From positions 1 through 64,000 of the forward strand of contig JAVTVJ010000821.1 in the NCBI GenBank assembly GCA_034509425.1: a DNA stretch of 64,000 nucleotides, in the 5' to 3' direction. How positions within the stretch are numbered: position 1 is the stretch's first letter; every line of letters starts with the position of its first letter. Position numbers and translations under genes: made by a program. Below the pieces are notes generated by a model, which had not been told where the DNA came from, did not search any database, and saw only the letters and a program-made list of their open reading frames with translations. This document shows positions 56,466 to 64,000 of the stretch, piece by piece. Source of the DNA: Eopsaltria australis (Eukaryota > Chordata > Aves > Passeriformes > Petroicidae).

Positions 56466-57618
56466 ATGGCGAGCTGCCGGCGACTGAGCGGCGCGGGGCT
56501 GCGAGAGGTGCTGGGCCCGGCGCAGGGGCTGCTCTTCGACTGCGACGGCGTCCTGTGGGCGGGCGAGCGCGCCGTGCCCGGCGCCCCCGAGCTGCTGGAG
56601 CGGCTGCGGCGCAGCGGCAAGGCCTCCCTTTTCGTCAGCAATAACAGCCGCCGCTCGGTGGCCGAGCTGGAGCGGCGCTTCAGCCTCCTCGGCTTCCGCG
56701 GCGTGCGCGCCGAGCACGTCTTCAGCTCCGCGCTCTGCTCCGCGCTCTTCCTTCGCCAGCGCCTCCTCGGCGGCGGCGGGAACGGGAGCGGAGCCGGCCG
56801 CGTCTTCGTGCTGGGCGGCGAGGGGTTGCGCGGCGAGGTGCGCGACGCCGGGCTGCGCCTGGAGGGCGAGGGCGAGCCGGCTCCCGGCGAGCCAGTGCGC
56901 GCCGTCCTGGTGGGCTACGACGACCAGTTCACCTTCGCCAAGCTGGCGCAGGCCTGCGGCTACCTGCGCGACCCACAGTGCCTGCTGGTGGCCACCGACC
57001 CCGATCCCTGGCACCCGCTCAGCGACGGCCAGCGCACCCCCGGTGAGCCCGCGCCCCGTCCCGCGCCGCTCCGGGGGGAAGGGGCTGCTGGCGGGGCTGG
57101 CCTCGGGTGGGATTCGCTGTACCAGGTGCGGGCGAGGCGGTTCCTTGAGCGGCAGGACGAGCGGGGATGCCCTGACACGTCCCTGCCAGCTCCCGGAGCA
57201 GTGCTGCCAGCGTCCCGCTTGCCTGTCCCGTGGCAGGACCTGAGGTGCTGAGCTGCCCGCGGCTACTTCTGTTCCTCCTTCCCTCCCTGCAGGGACTGGC
57301 AGCCTCACAGCCGCAGTGGAAACGGCTTCGGGCCGCAAGGCGCTGGTGGTGGGGAAGCCCAACACGTACATGTTTGATTGCATCGTGGAGCGTTTCGGTG
57401 TCGACCCGTCCCGCACGCTCATGGTGGGAGACCGTCTGGAGACAGACATCCTCTTCGGCAAGAACTGCGGCCTTGCCACCATTCTCACCCTGACAGGCGT
57501 TTCCCGCCTGGAAGAGGTGCAGGCCTACATGGCCAGCGACAGCGCCGCTGCCAAGAATCTGGTGCCCAATTACTATGTGGACAGTATTGCAGACTTGATA
57601 CCAGGCCTGGATGAGTAA
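56466..57618 (+). CDS. PDXP: PDXP, pyridoxal phosphate phosphatase (chronophin), intact
   Basis: Cytosolic HAD-family phosphatase that hydrolyses pyridoxal 5'-phosphate; in mammals it also dephosphorylates cofilin. Two exons, 56466-57042 and 57293-57618, join in phase to give 300 residues (mammalian forms about 296). Visible HAD motifs: nucleophile box LLFDCDGVLWAGE (about residues 20-32), motif II in LFVSNNSRRS, the lysine in VVGKPNTYMF, and the acidic motif VGDRLETDILFG. A glycine-rich insert (GGGGNGSGAG) lies in the cap region. Exon 1 is extremely GC-rich, as is common for this gene in birds. There are no stops or frame breaks, in contrast to SH3BP1 next door. Confidence 0.95.
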
Positions 57619-58840
57619 CAGTTTGTACATGTGAGGGCAGAGGGGTCAGGTTCCCCGTTCCAGATCTCCATCTGTTCCCATTTCTCTCTCACTTCCCTAT
57701 TCCCTCAATTCCTGGTTTCTTCACATTCCAATGTCCTTCTTCAGGGGGCAAAATGGGAAGGGGATTGGCAGGAGGGGGCAGGTTTCAAGTTGTCTCCTTT
57801 CTGCTGAGAGCTGTCCATGATGGACAGAGTCCTTCTCTCCCTCATTGCCAGCTGCCAGCATCTTTGGGAGAGGGCTGGAGGCCTTGAGGCTGCTGGGCGG
57901 GGGGGGTGGGGGGTCAAATCAGTGTCTGTGGCCTCTCCCCTTGCAGGGGTTCGGGGCTGGTGGTTTTAGTATTATTTTTCCCTCGGATAACCAGTGGCAG
58001 CCTTTTACTGCTGTCCTTTGACTTGTAACTCTTGACTTCTGAGCTGCATCCCTGCAGTCCTTGTGGTAGCCCCCTCCTTGCCAGGGGACTGGCTGGCATT
58101 GTCACCCACCTGGTGTCTATCAGTGCCAGGGCACGTGGAAGGAGCGTGCCAGAGCTCTGGAATCATGAATGAGAGCATCTCTGCCTCCCACAAGTGAAAG
58201 AGCATTGCCTCATCTCTCCCCTATTCCTTAGAGATGTTTCCCCCACTACCCCTCTGCCCCGATCCAGTTAATAACTGTGCCAGTGTCCATCTGAAGGACA
58301 GAAGAGACTGGTTTGAGGGTTTTTTTTCCCTGTGCCAAACAGACAAGCTGTGACTGCGCACAGTGGGTCTGCAGTTGTACCTTGTTATCAAGCGCCCTTT
58401 CTGGAGGGACTTGTGAAAGACAGAGGGCTCCTAGACCATGACAACACAGCACTAGTGAACTGTATGACTCTCCCTGGTTCCCCCTTCTCAGTTGTATTTT
58501 GTCATAGTACAGTGAGAGAAAAGTGCTGATGGGGGTCTGTGCTCCAGCTGCTGGTGTGCAGGTGAGATGGTAATGGTGTTGTCACTGCTTGAATGTGTCA
58601 CAGTCCTCAGAATCATTCCTTGCTGCTTTGTCTTTCTAAGTTTTTTTAAATTTCTTGATCTAATTTATAAAACTTATTTATTCTTCAAATATTGTATTAT
58701 TTGTATAAATTATGCTGACTGGTTGCACCAAGAGGACAGAAGGCAGTGCCTTTGGGCATCCCTTACTGTCCATGTCCCATGTTGATGTTCTTACACTCAC
58801 TGTGTCTCTGTATATAATAAAGTGTGAGCATAGGCTGGAA
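57619..58840 (+). other. PDXP: PDXP 3' untranslated region
   Basis: About 1.2 kb ending after AATAAA at 58816-58821. It includes an AT-rich segment near 58625-58710 and a G-run near 57899-57914. No other exon seen. Confidence 0.75.
58816..58821 (+). terminator. PDXP: PDXP polyadenylation signal
   Basis: AATAAA in tatataataaagtgtgagc, 1.2 kb after the stop codon. Confidence 0.75.
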
Positions 58841-59249
58841 ATGAACAACTCTTTTTCACTCATGGTCCCATCAAGATTAAACTGCCCTAGGTATATTTGA
58901 GTCCTCACAGGTGAGGAGGACATGGCAGGACCTTTCCTCACTCAAAGGGGTGCTGCTGGGTAGACAAGACAGGTGGATAGTCTGGTGGATTGTGTCTTTG
59001 AGCTGCTGTTTGCTGCTGTATCACTGGTGCCTCAGAACCAGGGTGGAGGGTGGAAGTGGTCAGCGTGGGGTCCAGCCAGGTCACTTGGAGCAGTGAGCGA
59101 TGCAGACCTTGCCAGCTGCCTTTGCACTTCACAGCATGGGGGATTCACTGCTGGGGAATGGTGACCTCTTGTGCTGCACCCGAAGGCTGCCCTCTGCTAG
59201 CCAGGTGGACCCCAACGATCTGTATGGCCCTGCTGAGATAGGGGTGAGG

Positions 59250-59822
59250 TGTTGCGTTCCCTGCTTCAGTCCCACCCTGGTACCGGCAGCGGAGTCCTAG
59301 CCCTATCCTAGGATGCCGTTCGCTCTCGGGAAGGCACCCTCGGAGTGCTGACTATGAGCACAGCTGGCCCGCGTTCGGTCCGGGGAGATGTTGCCCCCGG
59401 AGCGTGGTGAAACAGCAAAGAACTACCAGAGAAGGAGGTCTCTTGGTATGTGATTTCGGTAGGTTTATTGCCTCCAAAGGGAGCACATGGACCAAGAGCC
59501 AAGAGCAGCTTATTACATCGGTATTTAAGGGAGGAACAACACCCAATAGGATGAGGGCAGGGGGACAATACAGGGGAGGGGCTGGGGTACATGATCAAAT
59601 GGGGTTTAGGGAGGGGAGGGGAACAGAGAGAACAACGAATGAACTATGGAGTGACAGGGAATTTCCCAGAGCGGGAATACATAACAGACAAGTCCAGTAA
59701 CCAATAGCAGGAGCTTGGGTCCGTGGATTGGTGGTCCAACTGCTGCCCCTGGGAGCTCCGGGGGGAAACCCTCTGTCCGTGGAACCTGTCCGGAAGTCCT
59801 CTGGTTCCGAACCACCGCAACA
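59250..59822 (-). repeat. 3' LTR of ERV E (class II)
   Basis: 573 bp, plus-strand TGTTGCG...CCGCAACA. It pairs with 62013-62586. Target duplication gtgagg is at 59244-59249. A - strand polypurine tract (acagggggaga) adjoins it at about 59823-59834. Confidence 0.93.
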
Positions 59823-60005
59823 TCTCCCCCTGTCTTTTTACTTAAAGAAAGTGATTTGTTAGTACAATGAAGATAATAACTAAAATCCAAAGCAAAGTCT
59901 TGAAAATCTGCAGATAAACAAACAAACATTGTTAAATCATTGTCTCTCTACAGGACTGGGAATGATTGGGGTATGGGAGGTACATGGGGTAGGTTTAGGG
60001 AGAGT
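59823..60005 (-). mobile_element. ERV E 3' internal remnant
   Basis: 183 bp between the Gag stop and the 3' LTR, AT-rich with no frame. All of capsid, protease, pol and env is missing. Confidence 0.7.
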
Positions 60006-61514
60006 CTAAGGGGAAGATATCAAGAAGGGTCTCAGTGATTTTTCTTGATGACTGTCGAAGTTTGGAGTTTTCTTTTTCCTTCTCTTCCACGCTGATCTCT
60101 GTGGAGCAGCGTCTGTTGGTGGATGCGACTGGATCTGCTCTGGTGGATGTGTTGGGTGGAGAGTTGTGATGCCTACTAACTTCAGCCATCGTGGTTCAAG
60201 TGACTGGTCATCTGGGATCACCTCTGATGGGGTCTCCAGTGGCATGGGTGGTGATGGAGAGCAGGACACAGTGGATTCAGCTTTTAATTTCTTTGAGGAG
60301 CACGGTGCCGATCCGTTTCCCGAATGGGATGGAGCATGTGGTGTCCAGGAGCCTGTGGAAGACTTAGGTGGAGGGTGATTAGAACTGTTCAGCAGGCTTT
60401 GAAGCTGCTGCTTCCATATCTTTTCCCACACCCGATATTGAACCTTAACTAAAATGCCTGTCAGGATTGTTTTTATGTCAGATGGGACCAGCACACCTTT
60501 AAAGTGAGGAGAATTTCTCCCAAGCTCTCTCTCTACCTTGCTAGGCTCTCGCAAGGCTGCAGGTGACTGTGATTCCCATCGTGGGTTGTTACCCTGAGGG
60601 CTGTGCACACCTGATGCCACTGCAGGGTCTGGCTGACCGGCTGTATCGCAGGCTTCAGCCTCTCCACTTTTCGGCCCCCAATCCCGGGGTGTGAACGAGG
60701 GAGCGTGGGGATCTGGAAGTGGGCGGTGGTCAGGGGTGGGACTGCAGTTGATATGAGCAGTCCAGGCGCGGGGTGGGGCGGGGATCTCCCTCGGGCTGGG
60801 GCAGGGACCTCCGGCGCGGGGGGAGGGACCCGACGCGAAGACATCATCGGCCGCGGGGGGGGAACCCGACGCGAAGACATCATCGGCCGCGGGGGGGGAG
60901 CCCGACGTGGGGCTAATCAACGCGAAGGGGAAGGAACCGTGGGAGGGGTTGGGAGGATTCGCGGGCTTTCGGCGTGAGGCTGCGCAGTGGGCGCAGGGGT
61001 GTAGGCACGGCGCCACGAGGCCGCCGCCATCTTTAAACTCGGAACAATGGGGGAGCGCAGCCGGCGCGAGTTTGGCTGTGGGCTCGGAGAAAGGGTTTGG
61101 GGTGAAGCTCGCTATGAGGGGATCAGTCTCATAGCGGGGAGAACTGAGGGGCGCGCTTTCCTGCAGCGGGGAAGAGGGATTGGGAAAAGGGAAATTAGGA
61201 ACGTGGGGTGGGTGAGTCGGGGATTTCGAACTTTCAGGACAATTACGCAAAGTATAACAAATTACAATCAACAACGGGAAAAATTTTCGGACAGAAACAT
61301 CACCCCCTCTCTCCACTGCCTCTAAACGTTTTTCTACTAACTCCCAAAAACTCAGAGTTTTAACAGAAGAAGCAGAAGCAAGAGGGACATAGGCAAAGAT
61401 CCATTTAACAAAACGTTTCCAAGCCTTCTTATTAGCATTCCCGTTTTTTAACTTTAGGGTCTCTTTAACTTGGACATAAAACTCCTGCTCTATTCGGGAC
61501 AGCTTAATACCCAT
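60006..61514 (-). CDS. gag: ERV E: class II Gag N-terminal (matrix and proline-rich) ORF, gag-only provirus
   Basis: 502 codons open from ATG 61514. The start MGIKLSRIEQEFYVQVKETL has the Gly-2 expected for myristoylation and a betaretrovirus-type matrix helix pattern. A long Pro/Ser-rich region follows with the repeated peptide GSPPAADDVFAS, and a Lys/Arg-rich end (AWKRRKKKTP). No capsid major-homology region, zinc knuckle, protease or pol is present. The lack of disruption in such a truncated element suggests recent insertion. Confidence 0.75.
   Translation of the reverse strand: MGIKLSRIEQEFYVQVKETLKLKNGNANKKAWKRFVKWIFAYVPLASASSVKTLSFWELVEKRLEAVERGGDVSVRKFFPLLIVICYTLRNCPESSKSPTHPPHVPNFPFPNPSSPLQESAPLSSPRYETDPLIASFTPNPFSEPTAKLAPAALPHCSEFKDGGGLVAPCLHPCAHCAASRRKPANPPNPSHGSFPFALISPTSGSPPAADDVFASGSPPAADDVFASGPSPRAGGPCPSPREIPAPPRAWTAHINCSPTPDHRPLPDPHAPSFTPRDWGPKSGEAEACDTAGQPDPAVASGVHSPQGNNPRWESQSPAALREPSKVERELGRNSPHFKGVLVPSDIKTILTGILVKVQYRVWEKIWKQQLQSLLNSSNHPPPKSSTGSWTPHAPSHSGNGSAPCSSKKLKAESTVSCSPSPPMPLETPSEVIPDDQSLEPRWLKLVGITTLHPTHPPEQIQSHPPTDAAPQRSAWKRRKKKTPNFDSHQEKSLRPFLISSP
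60831..60902. repeat. 36-bp tandem repeat in ERV E gag
   Basis: Two units (from 60831 and 60867) of cgacgcgaagacatcatcgg plus a G-run; a degenerate third begins at 60903. Because 36 is a multiple of three, the frame is kept. Confidence 0.85.
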
Positions 61515-61991
61515 TGTCTCCGAATAAAAGCCTCCTTGCTCTTTTTATACGGTACAAAACTCTCCCTCGAGCCTGATTCCCGCTGCCTATCGCGGATTAG
61601 ACCTCACCGTCTGCGCTCGGTTCTCGGTGGCTTTCCCGCCGCTATCACGGGCACCGAGCTTCGCCGCCGCGCGCGGATCCTGGTCCTTTCCCACCGCGTT
61701 CCGCAGCCGCCAAACCTCACCGCTCCGTGCGGGTCTTGGTTCCTCGATCCCGGCTTCAGTTGCCGTCACCGGCTCCGGAGGGAGAAACATCCAAAAGAGC
61801 AAGGGTCTCTGGTCTCGTGAGTCTGTTCAGCTAACGTACACACTTCAGACGCTCCAGAACGGTTGCTGACGGCCCCTGCAAGTCCACCACTAGAACGTGG
61901 AGGTTCTTGCTAGGGGAGCGACGTCCCGAAGGCGCTATCCGAACCGCTGCTGCGTATCCAGGTCGCTCGCAGGGAACCCCGAGAGGTCGGA

Positions 61992-62009
61992 GTCTCTGTT
62001 CGGGCGCCA
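61992..62009 (-). other. Primer binding site, ERV E (tRNA-Lys3)
   Basis: The - strand reads TGGCGCCCGAACAGAGAC, three bases from the 5' LTR. It matches the tRNA-Lys3 primer site class, unlike the Lys1,2-like sites of copies A-D. Confidence 0.85.
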
Positions 62010-62012
62010 CTT

Positions 62013-62586
62013 TGTTGCGTTGCCTTGCTTCGGTCCCACCCTGGTACCGGCAGCAGAGTCCTAGCGCTACCCTAGGAAGTTGTTCGCGATCGGGAAGACT
62101 TCCTCGGAGTGCCGACAACGGGCACAGCTGGTCCGCGTTCGGTCCGGGGAGATGTTGCCCCCGGAGCGTGGTGAAACAGCAAAGAACTACCAGAGAAGGA
62201 GGTCTCTTGGTATGTGATTTCGGTAGGTTTATTGCCTCCAAAGGGAGCACATGGTCCAAGAGCCAAGAGCAGCTTATTACATCGGTATTTAAGGGAGGAA
62301 CAACACCCAATAAGGATGAGGGCAGGGGACAATACAGGGGAGGGGCTGGGGTGCATGATCAAATGGGGTTTAGGGAGGGGAGGGGAACAGAGAGAACAAC
62401 GAATGAACTATGGAGTGACAGGGAATTTCCCAGAGCGGGGAAACATAACAGACAAGTCCAGTAACCAATAGCAGGAGCTTGGGTCCGTGGATTGGTGGTC
62501 CAACTGCTGCCCCTGGGAGCTCCGGGGGGAAACCCTCTGTCCGTGGAACCTGTCCGGAAGTCCTCTGGTTCCGAACCACCGCAACA
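62013..62586 (-). repeat. 5' LTR of ERV E
   Basis: 574 bp, TGTTGCG...CCGCAACA on the plus strand. Target duplication gtgagg is at 62587-62592. It is nearly identical to its partner over the right-hand ~450 bp, but differs at about 20 of the first ~125 plus-strand positions (the R/U5 end). Confidence 0.93.
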
Positions 62587-62592
62587 GTGAGG

Positions 62593-63553
62593 TGCCATCT
62601 CTGTCATGTGCATAGAGCTTGCAGGGGGCTGAGACCTGCCCAGGCAAGGCTTTGCTGTGACCCTTCTTGACTACACCAAGCTTTAAGTGACAGGGAGATG
62701 GCTGTCGCTGTACCTCTGGGGTGACCTTCACCAGACTATTGCTTGCCATGTCCTTGGTTTGTCTGTAGTCCCAGCCTGGAGGGAGAAAACTGATTAGGTA
62801 AGAAAAGTTGGAAATTACTCAAATGTACTTTGCCTCCATTCCTCATACAGGAGCCAATCCTCCCGTGTCTGTTAGACCCCTTTAACTGCTGTTGATGGCA
62901 ACCAAGCATCACATCTCCCGCTTGAGAGATCAGCATTTAACGTTCAATAACTATGCTCTGTGTAAGGTAGTGCGGTGTCAGCTCATGTGGGAGAATTGGA
63001 TGTGACTTATTGTCCCTAGGATAGTTCCAGGTGCTGAGTGCCTTTTCCTTCTTTGTTTTTTCTGTCCAAAATAACCTAGGAAACAGCCTTCCAAAATAAA
63101 AACATTCAAAGAGCTTTCTGAAGATTTCCTGTCATCTTAATCAGTCCCCTTTGTATATGCCTGTTTCTCTCTTTTGTCTGTCCCCTGTCCAATTAGGCTG
63201 CCAAAGGACTGGTAGTCACTTAATGAGCACTTGACCAACACTTGCATCATTAAGTAGAGCAAGACTGAGGCCTGATGTGTCTGCTAACTTGGCTTGCCAA
63301 TCTAGAGATACCCAGACCCTGGTTTATTTTTCAGAGCTCTCAATTCTTGTATCAGGCTGAAATTTGAAGCACTGTTGTTGTGACTTTGGGGCCACAGCTG
63401 GGGATGCTCAGTACAGCTGCAAATTTTCCAGGCTGAGTTGGTTACATGTGGGTGTACAGAGGAGACTGTGCACAGTGAGAACATCCCCAGGACATGTCCC
63501 CTTTTTTCTAGGGTGCTGTGAGGGTGAATGCTTGTCTGCTCTGTTCTTGCCAG
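62593..63553. other. No gene recognised
   Basis: About 1 kb of unassigned DNA to the right of ERV E; no transposon end or exon seen with confidence. Confidence 0.4.
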
Positions 63554-63627
63554 TTCTCCCAGACAGCAGATGAGATGCTGGAGGCTGTGGTCTCCCAGGC
63601 TGGCACACTGGAAACAGAGGAAATCCG
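63554..63627 (+). other. Possible exon, gene not identified
   Basis: A pyrimidine-rich acceptor (ttgtctgctctgttcttgccag) is followed by an open 74-nt stretch reading FSQTADEMLEAVVSQAGT and then a gtagct donor. I do not recognise the protein. Short length and a weak donor keep this tentative. Confidence 0.25.
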
Positions 63628-63882
63628 GTAGCTGGTCAGAGTGTTCCAGCCTGTGTTTGGGCCCTCTCCAGAGATACTTTGGAGTTTGTCCTTTGGATTC
63701 CAAATGGTGAGCCTGCAGAGTAGTTTTTTTTCAATGTGACTGCTCCTGAAAACAGCTTAACAGAGGTGATGGCTGATCCCTATCTCTTGTGACCATGTCG
63801 TTTCTCTTCATCTGGTGCATCTTTCATGAGAGTTCTGGTATGGAGCAGAGGTGGACTTGGGGCAGAAGGGGAATAGGTTTAC

Positions 63883-64000
63883 CTGTCCTTCCCTTGGTTC
63901 ATCATGTAGGTGAAGACATCAGGCAGGGGTGACTTCCGTCCTGTAAATGTCAGTGCAGCTGCTCCTGCTTTGAACAGGGCACTGTAGGGGTCCATCAGGT
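63883..64000 (-). other. Possible exon at window edge, gene not identified
   Basis: - strand, open from the window end: LMDPYSALFKAGAAALTF ... PLPDVFTYMMNQGKD, ending at a consensus donor (ggacag|gtaaac). The composition looks like real protein. I do not recognise the gene, and the rest lies outside the window. Confidence 0.35.

Noticed and set aside
56076..57488. 470-codon - strand ORF antisense to PDXP
   Set aside because: It lies opposite the very GC-rich PDXP exon 1 and intron; long antisense frames are expected there, and PDXP itself has clear HAD motifs.

Overview
The window is avian, probably songbird, genomic DNA. The evidence is split genes with vertebrate splice sites, CR1 LINE 3' ends closing in ATTCTGTG-type tails, and many LTR retroviral copies of bird type. 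Three host genes lie on the + strand in the order seen at the human 22q13 locus: GGA1 (22724-31432, 17 exons), SH3BP1 (remnants 35107-53716) and PDXP (56466-57618, 2 exons). About 12 kb upstream of GGA1 holds no gene I recognise.

Layout. 1-7842: two class III-like (ERVL-type pol) proviruses in tandem on the - strand, sharing one LTR (1646-2253). 7843-~9270: an older degraded ERV. 9412-9902: CR1. 9903-22250: mostly unassigned DNA with one solo LTR (15329-16025, target duplication cattc). 22250-33095: GGA1 with a CpG-rich promoter. 35107-35168: SH3BP1 exon 1. 35904-43396: a - strand provirus of a related family, interrupted by two further LTRs. 43475-43998: two SH3BP1 exons. 43999-50263: a + strand provirus inserted at the last bases of the second of these exons. 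50366-53716: remaining SH3BP1 exons, with a 284-bp tandem triplication in the last intron. 54121-55722: AT-rich minisatellite DNA with one clear solo LTR and one probable LTR. 55731-56070: CR1. 56260-58821: PDXP and its promoter. 59250-62586: a gag-only class II provirus with target duplication gtgagg. 62593-64000: unassigned, with possible exons.

Biology. GGA1 (TGN/endosome clathrin adaptor) and PDXP (pyridoxal-phosphate phosphatase) look well conserved, but GGA1 carries TGA where a conserved VHS tryptophan is expected. SH3BP1 (a BAR-RhoGAP protein) looks dead here: the BAR exons are absent and replaced by a provirus without target-site duplication, a second provirus cuts the RhoGAP region, and at least two stop codons interrupt the remaining exons. 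This suggests retroelement-driven gene loss, a degenerating copy on a non-recombining chromosome, or an assembly problem; the sequence alone cannot decide.

The most unusual system is the repeated ERV family. Its gag-position ORF starts with hydrophobic, apparently membrane-spanning segments. Its gag tail, protease and RT lie in one reading frame separated by a single conserved TAG, which suggests stop-codon readthrough.
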